In this document: in pieces, positions 1 to 5,894 of the stretch
Layout: each line of letters opens with the position of its first letter
How positions within the stretch are numbered: the first letter of the stretch is position 1
Source of the DNA: RUG11551 sp045546875
GTDB taxonomy: Bacteria; Planctomycetota; Planctomycetia; Pirellulales; Thermoguttaceae
DNA length: 6,536 bases
Reading direction: 5' to 3'
Assembly: GCA_045546875.1 (NCBI GenBank)
Contig: JAZQDP010000190.1
Location: 1 to 6,536 of the forward strand
Notes under the pieces: model-generated
The model's database searches: none
What the model saw: only the letters and a program-made list of their open reading frames with translations
Told to the model about the DNA's origin: nothing
Made by a program: the position numbers and the translations under genes

Positions 1-10
1 CGTCAAACAA

Positions 11-51
11 CCTTTTCCTTCTGTCCTCCGAAGGAGGGCGGGAGGAAAAGG
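11..51 (+). other. Strong 19-bp hairpin with GAA loop
   Basis: Positions 11-29 pair without a bulge with 33-51, leaving a GAA loop at 30-32. There are 16 Watson-Crick pairs and three G-U pairs (20/42, 22/40, 24/38). The G-U pairs would be A-C mismatches in a minus-strand transcript, so the structure favours an RNA read from the + strand. No T-tract follows (the next bases are AACTGAAAC), so it is not a canonical intrinsic terminator. It could be the 3' end of a gene left of the window, a processing site, or part of a dispersed repeat. The pairing is certain; the function is unknown. Confidence 0.5.
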
Positions 52-106
52 AACTGAAACGCTTAGGCAAGCCACGGGGGCGAACAGCTGCCCGGAAATG
101 CCTCAC

Positions 107-130
107 GCGGAGATGCGGAGGCGCGGAGGA
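107..130. repeat. Tandem 8-bp repeat, three copies (GCGGAGNN)
   Basis: GCGGAG occurs at 107, 115 and 123, an exact 8-bp period with only the last two bases of each unit varying (AT, GC, GA). The surrounding GC-rich stretch (about 60-130) shows no open frame with recognisable protein character. It looks like a short intergenic microsatellite. Confidence 0.6.
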
Positions 131-172
131 TGTAAAGCTAATTCGGGCTGAACCGTGTGCGTGTGTAAAATG

Positions 173-193
173 TTGAACCGCGGTGCGGTTCAA
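173..193. repeat. Perfect 9-bp palindrome, 3-nt loop
   Basis: TTGAACCGC at 173-181 is the exact reverse complement of GCGGTTCAA at 185-193, with loop GGT. No T-run follows on either strand, so it is not a typical terminator. It may be a small hairpin repeat or a protein-binding dyad; the sequence does not decide. Confidence 0.55.
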
Positions 194-204
194 TGCGTAA
201 TTTC

Positions 205-219
205 GTTCGCTATGCGAAC
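205..219. repeat. Short palindrome GTTCGC-TAT-GCGAAC
   Basis: A perfect 6-bp stem with a TAT loop lies 11 nt after the 173-193 hairpin. It belongs to the family of small hairpins that decorate the spacers of this window. Confidence 0.4.
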
Positions 220-347
220 TCCATTACCGCCTTTCAATCTAATCGCTTCCCGGCTTGTCAATCTTATCTATCTTCGCAATCAGGGTTATTTGCGCCTATT
301 TGATTTGCCGCTTTCAAATTTTTATTTTTTGTTCCGTCCCCCCCGTC

Positions 348-375
348 TTGCAAAAGAACATTGAAAGAGTATAAT
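348..375 (+). promoter_or_regulatory. Putative sigma70 promoter for gcvT-gcvH
   Basis: A perfect -10 TATAAT lies at 370-375, 16 nt after TTGCAA at 348-353, which matches four of six -35 consensus positions. An A/T-rich stretch at about 311-331 lies further upstream. Transcription would begin near 382, giving a leader of about 110 nt before the gcvT start. I see no glycine riboswitch in that leader. A second AT-rich word, TATTAT at 474-479, could give a nearly leaderless transcript but has no good -35 partner. Confidence 0.5.
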
Positions 376-381
376 TAGATA

Positions 382-400
382 CCAGCTATTAGCTGTTAGC
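382..400. repeat. AGCTRTTAG-type repeat cluster
   Basis: CCAGCTATTAG (382-392) runs into AGCTGTTAG (391-399), so the word AGCTRTTAG is present twice head to tail. The same word recurs upstream of groES at 4174-4182 and, inverted, at 4194-4202. The repeat begins where transcription from the 370-375 promoter would start. It is likely a dispersed intergenic repeat; an operator role is possible but not shown. Confidence 0.4.
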
Positions 401-492
401 TCTTCTTGCGATAACGCACGAATCCAGTTTATCAAACCAGCAGCCAGGAGCTACAACACCAATATTCAGTATTTATTATATAGTACACATTC

Positions 493-1626
493 ATGAGAAC
501 GCCTCTTTACGATTGTCATGTTCGCCTTGGAGCGAAGATGGTTGATTTCGCCGGTTGGGATATGCCGGTACAGTTTTGTTCTATCATTACCGAACACAAT
601 GCCGTTCGCTCAGCCGGCGGTTTGGTTGACGTTTCCCACATGGGGCGTCTTCGATTTGAAGGTCCCGGCGCGGCAGAATTCCTGTCTTCAACGCTTACCC
701 GGCGCGTTTGCGACATGTCCCTGGGGCAAATTCGCTATTCGCTCGTAACCAACGAACAGGGCTACGTCCTGGACGACGTTCTGCTTGGGTATTACCTCAA
801 CGATTTCGGTCAGCCGTATTACATGCTGGTCGTCAACGCCGGCAATCGAGACAAAATAGTTAAATGGATCAAAGCTCTTTTGACAGACGAAATTGCGAAC
901 GCTCCCGGAAAAGAGGTTGTCTTTACCGATATGTCCTCAATTTGGGCGATGATAGCCGTTCAGGGACCTAAATCGCTGGAACTGCTTCAACCTCTGTTTG
1001 ACGTGGACTTGAAGTCCATGCGTTATTATCGAGGAAGCCAGTGCCGAATTCTCCACCCGTGCGCTAATCGTCAGGGCGGCATTATTTCCCGTACCGGGTA
1101 CACCGGGGAAGACGGTTTTGAAATCACCCTTGGCGCCGGCATCGCTCCCGCGTTCTGGGACGTCCTTGTTGAAATGGGCAAACCGTTGGGAATCATTCCG
1201 ACCGGGTTGGGGTGCCGAGACACTCTTCGTTTGGAAGCGGGGATGCCGTTGTACGGTCACGAGCTTTCAGAAGACATCAATCCGATTGAGGCGGGGTTAG
1301 GGTCAGCGTGTTACCTGGAAGGTTACGATTTCCCCGGTCGAGACGCTCTGAAAAAGATTCAGGAACAGCCTTTGACTCGCACTCGCATTGGAATCGAAAT
1401 CCTTGGGAAACGACCAGCGCGCGAAGGGTACAAAATTTATGTCAACGACGAAGAAGTAGGGTTTGTAACAAGCGGTTCGCCGTCCCCAACGTTGGGCAAG
1501 AACATTGCCATGGGATACGTCAAGCCGGAGTTTGCAGAGCCGGGTACGATTCTTGTCGTTGACATTCGCGGCAGCAAAACGGAAGCGAAAGTTGTCCCGC
1601 TGCCGTTTTATAAGAGAAGTAAATAA
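493..1626 (+). CDS. gcvT: Glycine cleavage system T protein (aminomethyltransferase)
   Basis: GcvT takes the aminomethyl group carried on lipoylated GcvH, releases ammonia and transfers the one-carbon unit to tetrahydrofolate, giving 5,10-methylene-THF in the cytoplasm. At 377 residues it is slightly longer than E. coli GcvT (about 364). Family marks are visible in order: RTPLYD at the N-terminus, DFAGWDMPVQF (18-28), SHMG (48-51), the Asp pair DD (94-95) in the strand that carries the catalytic aspartate, VNAGNRDK (114-121), SRTGYTGEDGFEI (199-211), GCRDTLRLEAGMPLYGHE (240-257) and SGSPSPTLGKNIAMGYV (327-343) in the C-terminal barrel. The ATG at 493 gives the standard family N-terminus; no Shine-Dalgarno site precedes it. 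gcvH follows after 86 nt. The gene looks intact; gcvP is not adjacent in this window. Confidence 0.96.
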   Translation: MRTPLYDCHVRLGAKMVDFAGWDMPVQFCSIITEHNAVRSAGGLVDVSHMGRLRFEGPGAAEFLSSTLTRRVCDMSLGQIRYSLVTNEQGYVLDDVLLGYYLNDFGQPYYMLVVNAGNRDKIVKWIKALLTDEIANAPGKEVVFTDMSSIWAMIAVQGPKSLELLQPLFDVDLKSMRYYRGSQCRILHPCANRQGGIISRTGYTGEDGFEITLGAGIAPAFWDVLVEMGKPLGIIPTGLGCRDTLRLEAGMPLYGHELSEDINPIEAGLGSACYLEGYDFPGRDALKKIQEQPLTRTRIGIEILGKRPAREGYKIYVNDEEVGFVTSGSPSPTLGKNIAMGYVKPEFAEPGTILVVDIRGSKTEAKVVPLPFYKRSK

Positions 1627-1654
1627 GGCAGTAGGGAGTAGGCAGTAGGCAGTA
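1627..1654. repeat. Tandem 7-bp repeat, four copies (GGCAGTA)
   Basis: Directly after the gcvT stop codon come GGCAGTA, GGGAGTA, GGCAGTA and GGCAGTA in perfect 7-bp register, with one substitution in the second unit. A small GC-rich inverted repeat (GCGC-GAA-GCGC) follows at 1657-1667. This fills part of the gcvT-gcvH spacer and could vary in copy number by slippage. Confidence 0.7.
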
Positions 1655-1712
1655 GTGCGCGAAGCGCTCCTTCACTTAGTTAAACCTTTAACCAATAACC
1701 ATTAAAATTACC

Positions 1713-2120
1713 ATGTCCGATTTCCTTTATGCACCAACCCACGAATGGGCTTCCGTTTCCAAAGAATCTGATGGAACTATCATTGTTACAATGGGGTTGA
1801 CCGATTACGCTCTGGAATTGCTTATGGACCTGACGTATATCGAATTGCCCTCGGTTGGCGATGAAACAACGGCAGGCGAAAAGTGCGGTGAAATCGAATC
1901 CGTCAAAGCGGTTTCGGATATTAACGCTCCCGCAACCGGGGAAGTTATCGAAGTGAACGAATCGTTGGAAGACAGCCTTGATCCGATGACGTCCGATCCG
2001 TTTGGCGCTGGTTGGATTTGCAAAATCAAAGTCTCAGACGAGAGTTCGTTGTCTTCTTTGCTCGACGAAGCCGCGTATCGAGAACTGTGCCGCGTCGAAA
2101 AAGAAAATGGCGACCACTAA
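1713..2120 (+). CDS. gcvH: Glycine cleavage system H protein (lipoyl carrier)
   Basis: GcvH shuttles the methylamine group from GcvP to GcvT on a swinging lipoyl arm and is then reoxidised by the L protein. It has 135 residues, close to the usual 125-130. The N-terminus YAPTHEWASV (6-15) is the family signature around HEW. The lipoyl site is ESVKAVSD, with Lys65 (codon AAA at 1905-1907) as the modified residue. Also typical are INAPATGEVIEVNE just after it, and DPFGAGWICKIKV (about 95-107) before the C-terminal helix. The ATG at 1713 fits the family start. Upstream is A/T-rich with no clear Shine-Dalgarno site. It lies 86 nt after gcvT and 26 nt before the GTPase gene, so the three may share a transcript. 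It looks complete and functional. Confidence 0.96.
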   Translation: MSDFLYAPTHEWASVSKESDGTIIVTMGLTDYALELLMDLTYIELPSVGDETTAGEKCGEIESVKAVSDINAPATGEVIEVNESLEDSLDPMTSDPFGAGWICKIKVSDESSLSSLLDEAAYRELCRVEKENGDH

Positions 2121-2146
2121 ATCCTTCTTTTTCTGTTTGAGAAACC

Positions 2147-3988
2147 ATGTCGATTGAAGTTCTGGCATCGTTTGACAACATTCTCAATCGTCTGGGCGAA
2201 TTGTGCGGCAAAGCCCCGCAATGGCGTCCGGCTGAGGATGCGGTTCCTTATTTGCGCCGAGTCATAAACGCCTTGGCGCAAACGGAAGATCGATTTAACG
2301 AAAACATCATCGTAGCTCTTTTAGGCGGTACGGGAGTTGGTAAAAGTTCGTTGGTCAACGCGATTTTGGGAGGCGAATTCGCAAAGGCTTCCCCACAACG
2401 CCCAACGACGCGCCGCGCTACGCTGTATTGTTCAAAAGGCTATACCGCTTCATTGATAGGTTTGCCAGAGAATCAGGTTGTTGTTGAAACGTGCAACAGC
2501 CCGATTCTGCAAAAACTCATGATTGTCGATTGCCCAGACCCGGATTCTTCCGAAGAGGAAAATTTGGCAATCTTGCGTTCCGTGCTGCCGCACTGCGACG
2601 TTATTATTCATTTAACGACTCAACAGAAATATAAAAATTACGCTATTGCCCGAGAACTCAAGTCAGCGTCTATTGGCAGCAGTATGATTTGGGTTCAGAC
2701 GCATGCCGACAAAGATGAAGATATTCGTCCGCATTGGAAAGAAGAACTGAGTAAAGAGTTTGACAATGTTGACAATATCTTCTTTGTCGATTCTAAAGAC
2801 GCGTTAAAACGTCAGCTTGCCGGCGAACCGCCGGTGGGCGATTTTGCCAAACTGCTCGAAACGCTCACAACTCAATTGCCCAAAATAGGGGCTTTAGGAA
2901 TTCGGCGATACCACTTTCTTGACATCGCAGAAGATTCTCTGTCTGGCGTTTTGAAAACGTTAGAGTCTAAAAAAGGTCATTTAGACGAGTTAGAATCTAA
3001 AATTGGCAAGCTGCGTAAAACCGTAGTAGAGCGGTTGACCGAGCAACGAGTCAAAGCGCTTCAAGACGACCGGCATCAATGGGAACGCCGCATTCGGAAC
3101 GAAACGATTAGCCAGTGGGGAACGACGCCGTTGTCGTTGTCGCTGCAAATCTACGGCATGATAGACCGGTTGCTGTTTAGCTCCCTGCTTTTCCGCGCTC
3201 GATCTGTAACTCAGCTGGCGGTGCTTGGAGCTGTGGAAGTCGCTCGAAAAACGAAATCCATGCTCTCGGAATCCCAGTCCCAAACTCTTCTGGAAGGCAT
3301 TCCGGTTAACGTCTTGACGACTGAAGAGCAGGAGAAAAATCGGGTCGTGTTTAGCGACGCTATCGATTCAGCCGGATTGCCGAACGACGATTTATCCCAG
3401 ATTAACACTCAATTTAGCTTGACGGCGGAGCAGTTCCTGATTTCGTCTGAAGCCCATTTAGACGACGTTGTCGCAACGGTGGCAAAAAAGAATTCACGCT
3501 GGTATTACAGAGGCTTTTTCGAATTCCTGATGTTGGCGTGGATTATTCTTCTGGCGTGGCTGCCGTGCAAAAATTTCTTTTACGACTATTTGTATAAAGG
3601 AATTGTCAGCGACATTTCTGCGAACCGCCCCGTCGTAGAAAAGGTAATTGAAAACCGATCGATAGACCACGTTGCGATAAATTATAGAACATCTGTTTTA
3701 TATCCAACGTATGTATATATTGTTACTGCGATTTGGTTTATTATCGGAGCCAGCGCGATTACAATTGTCTTTTCCCGAAATGGACGCAGCAGCGTCAATA
3801 ATTACCTTGGCGAATTGTCAAAAAAATGGAAGGACAGTTTCAAGGCAGATTTGATTTTGCAAGATGAGCAAACGATTATCAATAAATCTCATCGATTTAT
3901 GTCGGAAATACGTCAGCTTATTCGAGACATCCATGAAGACAAGCAACTCCTTAGCGTCCCGGAATTAAGCCGCAGAAAGATCGTTTAG
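2147..3988 (+). CDS. Dynamin/Era-like membrane GTPase of unknown role
   Basis: This 613-residue protein begins with a short helical region, then a TRAFAC-type GTPase domain (about 52-245). The P-loop is GGTGVGKSS (60-68), with a G2 candidate in RPTTRRAT (85-92). The G3 position reads DCPD (128-131) where DxxG is usual, G4 reads THAD (185-188) where N/TKxD is usual, and VDSKDA (214-219) is the likely G5. A charged, probably coiled-coil helix covers about 265-310. Two hydrophobic segments near the C-terminus (about 459-478 and 520-543) are separated by a roughly 40-residue loop, so both ends should be cytoplasmic. The tail after 545 is polar and helical. This plan, an N-terminal GTPase plus a C-terminal hairpin in the membrane, resembles bacterial dynamin-like and related stress or division GTPases. 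I do not recognise a named family. It starts 26 nt after gcvH and has no clear Shine-Dalgarno site. Its link to glycine cleavage is only positional. Confidence 0.85.
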   Translation: MSIEVLASFDNILNRLGELCGKAPQWRPAEDAVPYLRRVINALAQTEDRFNENIIVALLGGTGVGKSSLVNAILGGEFAKASPQRPTTRRATLYCSKGYTASLIGLPENQVVVETCNSPILQKLMIVDCPDPDSSEEENLAILRSVLPHCDVIIHLTTQQKYKNYAIARELKSASIGSSMIWVQTHADKDEDIRPHWKEELSKEFDNVDNIFFVDSKDALKRQLAGEPPVGDFAKLLETLTTQLPKIGALGIRRYHFLDIAEDSLSGVLKTLESKKGHLDELESKIGKLRKTVVERLTEQRVKALQDDRHQWERRIRNETISQWGTTPLSLSLQIYGMIDRLLFSSLLFRARSVTQLAVLGAVEVARKTKSMLSESQSQTLLEGIPVNVLTTEEQEKNRVVFSDAIDSAGLPNDDLSQINTQFSLTAEQFLISSEAHLDDVVATVAKKNSRWYYRGFFEFLMLAWIILLAWLPCKNFFYDYLYKGIVSDISANRPVVEKVIENRSIDHVAINYRTSVLYPTYVYIVTAIWFIIGASAITIVFSRNGRSSVNNYLGELSKKWKDSFKADLILQDEQTIINKSHRFMSEIRQLIRDIHEDKQLLSVPELSRRKIV

Positions 3989-4035
3989 AATCAATTTAGG
4001 TAAAATAGAGGCGCTGTAGCGTATTTAGGTTATTT

Positions 4036-4050
4036 GCAGATTCTGCTTTT
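4036..4050 (+). terminator. Weak intrinsic terminator candidate after the GTPase gene
   Basis: GCAG (4036-4039) pairs with CTGC (4043-4046) around an ATT loop and is followed by TTTT (4047-4050). It lies 48 nt past the stop codon in the right orientation. The stem is only 4 bp, so it would terminate weakly at best. Confidence 0.25.
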
Positions 4051-4083
4051 ATAATTATTAGATTAGAACGTTATTTAAAACCC

Positions 4084-4112
4084 TTGACAAAGAGTTCATT
4101 TTACGCTTTAAT
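4084..4112 (+). promoter_or_regulatory. Near-consensus sigma70 promoter upstream of groES
   Basis: A perfect -35 TTGACA (4084-4089) is followed after exactly 17 nt by TTTAAT (4107-4112), a five-of-six match to the -10 box. This is the best promoter in the window. Transcription would start near 4119, giving a leader of about 210 nt before groES that contains the inverted repeat at 4174-4202 and a possible 10-codon ORF. A second -10-like TATAAT at 4239-4244 has no good -35 partner (TTGAAA at 4223 is too close). I see no CIRCE element (TTAGCACTC-N9-GAGTGCTAA), so HrcA control is not supported. Confidence 0.6.
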
Positions 4113-4173
4113 TAACTAATAGCTTGTGCGATTATTATGGTTCTTCGGGAGCGTTCGCGCCTGAGAAGCCGCC

Positions 4174-4202
4174 AGCTGTTAGAAGCTAATAGGCTAACAG
4201 CT
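4174..4202. repeat. Perfect 9-bp inverted repeat in the groES leader
   Basis: AGCTGTTAG (4174-4182) is the exact reverse complement of CTAACAGCT (4194-4202), with 11 nt between. The same word occurs upstream of gcvT at 391-399. Placed about 55 nt after the predicted start site, it could form a leader hairpin, bind a dimeric regulator, or simply be a dispersed repeat. The presence of a related copy before gcvT favours the last option. Confidence 0.5.
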
Positions 4203-4270
4203 CCTTTTCGGAAAATTTCAAATTGAAAAAGTATATTTTATAATTAGTATATTATGGTCTTGGAGGATAA

Positions 4271-4303
4271 ATGTTTTTTCTCCTTGATATTTATTTTATA
4301 TAG
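4271..4303 (+). CDS. Possible 10-codon leader peptide before groES
   Basis: An ATG at 4271 lies 4 nt after a strong GGAGG (4262-4266) and opens a 10-codon frame, MFFLLDIYFI, ending at TAG 4301-4303, 26 nt before the groES start. The Shine-Dalgarno match is stronger than that of most genes here, which is the only reason to list it. The peptide is short and hydrophobic, and the gap to the ATG is slightly tight. It could be a translated upstream ORF that affects groES, or a chance match in A/T-rich DNA. Confidence 0.2.
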   Translation: MFFLLDIYFI

Positions 4304-4315
4304 GGTTTGTTTCAC

Positions 4316-4320
4316 AGGAG
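4316..4320 (+). promoter_or_regulatory. Ribosome binding site of groES
   Basis: AGGAG lies 9 nt before the ATG at 4330, the clearest Shine-Dalgarno site of any of the main genes here. It supports this start and suggests stronger initiation than for gcvT, gcvH and the GTPase gene, which lack such a site. Confidence 0.7.
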
Positions 4321-4329
4321 TATACAGCT

Positions 4330-4617
4330 ATGGAAAAATTAGTTCCCATAGGCGACAACGTAGTTTTGAAACGCACTCAAAAGCAGACGGTAGTAAACGG
4401 CATTTATTTGCCGGATTCCGCCCAGAAAGTCCCTAACGAGGGCAAGGTTTTGGCAGTGGGCGGCGGTAAAATGCTGCTCGATGGATCGCGTAAACCAATG
4501 CAGGTTCAAGAGGGCGACCGCGTTTTGTTTGAATCCTATCGCGCAACAGAAGTTCGAGTCGGGGCTAACGACTATCTCATTATTCCGGAAGAAGCTATTA
4601 TTGCTATAGTAGAATAA
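4330..4617 (+). CDS. groES: Co-chaperonin GroES (Cpn10)
   Basis: GroES forms the heptameric lid that closes the GroEL chamber during ATP-driven folding in the cytoplasm. The 95-residue length is typical. Visible family marks are PIGDNVVLKR (6-15), the mobile loop (about 16-32) with the GroEL-binding tripeptide IYL in NGIYLPDS (23-30), PNEGKVLAVGGG (35-46), the roof loop DGSRKP (51-56), EGDRVLF (61-67) and DYLIIPEEAIIAIVE at the end. Tyr in the tripeptide, where Val is usual, keeps it hydrophobic. groEL does not follow; instead an FtsQ-like gene starts 7 nt later. Either groEL is elsewhere, or this is one of several groES copies. Confidence 0.95.
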   Translation: MEKLVPIGDNVVLKRTQKQTVVNGIYLPDSAQKVPNEGKVLAVGGGKMLLDGSRKPMQVQEGDRVLFESYRATEVRVGANDYLIIPEEAIIAIVE

Positions 4618-4624
4618 CCAATAG

Positions 4625-5620
4625 ATGTCAAAAAAGAAAGTGAATCCTGATTCTGAGTCTAAAAAGGAATCGGGAGATTCCCGTTCGCGAAAATCCAGTT
4701 CTCAAAAACCAGCGGCAAACAAAACGTCCGAAGACAATAACTCCGAAGACAAAAACTTTTTATTGAAGTTTTTTAGCCTTTTAAGATCCGTCTGTGGTTT
4801 TGGGGGATCTTTTATACTTATTTCCGCTCTGGTAATGGGCGCCCTGTACTGGGGGTTGAAATCGGATTTTTTCCCTTCAGAGCAGGAAAGCTGGCAAGTA
4901 GAAATCAATCCGCCTCAAGGCGTTTGGAAAAATGTTGATGTAGTGCATTTTGTCAAAAACGGCAATCCGAATTTATTTGCCAGACCATTTGACGACAAAA
5001 ACCTGCTAGAGGACATCTCCAATTCGTTTAGCTTGTCGACAATAATTAAAAAAGTAAATTCTGTATATCGCAAGTATCCTAATACCATTGTTCTGGATGT
5101 AGAGTATTTCACGCCAATTGCGATGGTGTATGTCAATTCGCCGTCAATCGAAGAAGGCTATCTTGCGGTTGATAAAGACGGCTATCTGCTTCCGTCGAGG
5201 AACTTTTTTACAAAAGACGACGTGAAAAAATATCTGGCAATAACCGGCATCAAGTCTTTGCCTGCCAGCACGCTTGGTCAGAAGTGGGATGACGCCCGAG
5301 TGGAAGTTGCGAGCCAAATTGCTGATGAACTTACGCCGTATAAAGACGAATTGGGGATTGTTGGCATTCACACTCACGACGTATTGTCTGAAAATAAAGG
5401 CTATAACCCTACGTTTTTCGACATCCGCCTAAAAAATCAAACGTTTATCCGGTGGACGAAAGTTTTGATCCGGGCGTCAGACGTTCAAAGAGATGAAAAA
5501 GAGTTGACGACCGCCCAGAAAATCGCCATTCTCCGTAAACGATTGCACGAAAAGGGAGAAATTAAACCGGATTCTCCCAAGGATATGTTGCAATTTGTGC
5601 CTGACGAGCCGGGGGCGTAG
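4625..5620 (+). CDS. Putative FtsQ/DivIB-like bitopic membrane protein
   Basis: The 331-residue protein has a very polar Lys/Ser-rich N-terminal tail (1-43), one membrane segment (about 56-78) and a large extracytoplasmic part, so N-in/C-out. The region about 90-170 reads like a POTRA domain and ends in KKVNSVYRKYPNTIVLDVEY with TPIAMVYV (163-170). That is the FtsQ pattern of V-x-R-x-x-P-N-T followed by a strand and a conserved Pro-Ile/Val-Ala. Next comes YLAVDKDGYLLP (179-190), matching the FtsQ 'lvDxxG' strand, then a beta-rich section with FFDIRLKN (264-271) and a closing helix AQKIAILRKRL (297-307), as in FtsQ C-termini. FtsQ links early and late division proteins in the divisome. The match is by pattern only. 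The start codon is 7 nt after the groES stop, implying co-transcription. The frame ends in tandem TAG TAG stops. Confidence 0.75.
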   Translation: MSKKKVNPDSESKKESGDSRSRKSSSQKPAANKTSEDNNSEDKNFLLKFFSLLRSVCGFGGSFILISALVMGALYWGLKSDFFPSEQESWQVEINPPQGVWKNVDVVHFVKNGNPNLFARPFDDKNLLEDISNSFSLSTIIKKVNSVYRKYPNTIVLDVEYFTPIAMVYVNSPSIEEGYLAVDKDGYLLPSRNFFTKDDVKKYLAITGIKSLPASTLGQKWDDARVEVASQIADELTPYKDELGIVGIHTHDVLSENKGYNPTFFDIRLKNQTFIRWTKVLIRASDVQRDEKELTTAQKIAILRKRLHEKGEIKPDSPKDMLQFVPDEPGA

Positions 5621-5662
5621 TAGCACGGGCAGGAGGATTGGAAGGCGGTAATGTAGTGAGGA

Positions 5663-5690
5663 TAACGTTTCTGGGGTAACGCTTCTGGGG
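5663..5690. repeat. Tandem 14-bp duplication (TAACGYTTCTGGGG)
   Basis: TAACGTTTCTGGGG (5663-5676) is directly followed by TAACGCTTCTGGGG (5677-5690), differing at one base. Related inverted words occur at 5867-5879 and 5911-5923, so the motif recurs four times within about 260 nt. Confidence 0.65.
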
Positions 5691-5691
5691 A

Positions 5692-5706
5692 GCGGACATT
5701 GTCCGC
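5692..5706. other. Hairpin downstream of the FtsQ-like gene
   Basis: GCGGAC (5692-5697) pairs exactly with GTCCGC (5701-5706) around an ATT loop, 71 nt after the stop codon. The T-run at 5725-5730 is too far away for a standard intrinsic terminator, so it may instead mark or protect the transcript 3' end. Confidence 0.35.
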
Positions 5707-5747
5707 GAAAAATATATTATTGGATTTTTTGTTGGTGGGGCGCGAGC

Positions 5748-5846
5748 TAGGCGAGCCGGGTGTGTAAACTCCCGGGTGTGAGCGGAGCGAACATGTTGTC
5801 TCCGAAAAAGCCGGATACCCGGGAACTAACGTTCCCGGCTCGCCTA
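5748..5846 (+). repeat. 99-nt imperfect long hairpin element
   Basis: TAGGCGAGCCGGG (5748-5760) is the perfect reverse complement of CCCGGCTCGCCTA (5834-5846). In the same register TCCCGGGT (5770-5777) pairs with ACCCGGGA (5817-5824), and several bases in between also pair, giving about 25 Watson-Crick and 3 G-U pairs over 32 positions per arm. The apex holds a further 5-bp stem (5783-5787 with 5800-5804) around the palindrome AACATGTT (5790-5797). The G-U pairs favour a + strand transcript. It resembles a MITE-like or REP-like element or a structured RNA. No transposase is nearby. Confidence 0.55.
5828..5844. repeat. 17-bp direct repeat, copy 1 (AACGTTCCCGGCTCGCC)
   Basis: This sequence recurs exactly at 5918-5934, 90 bp downstream. 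Copy 1 forms most of the right arm of the 5748-5846 hairpin, so one arm of that element appears to exist again without its partner. Confidence 0.6.
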
Positions 5847-5894
5847 CGACCTTGTCAGTACCCGCCCCCCGGAGACGTTTTTGGTTGATTTGTT

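Noticed and set aside
155..364. 69-codon + strand frame before gcvT
   Set aside because: It runs through two palindromes and T-rich DNA, has no ribosome binding site, shows no protein pattern, and overlaps the likely gcvT promoter.
376..492. Glycine riboswitch upstream of gcvT
   Set aside because: Expected for gcv genes in many bacteria, but I could not find the paired aptamer core in this short leader. A covariance-model scan would settle it.
3989..4329. CIRCE heat-shock operator before groES
   Set aside because: The inverted repeat present is AGCTGTTAG-N11-CTAACAGCT, which does not match TTAGCACTC-N9-GAGTGCTAA.
4254..4436. 60-codon frame overlapping the groES start
   Set aside because: It runs out of frame into groES, and groES has the better ribosome binding site and clear homology.
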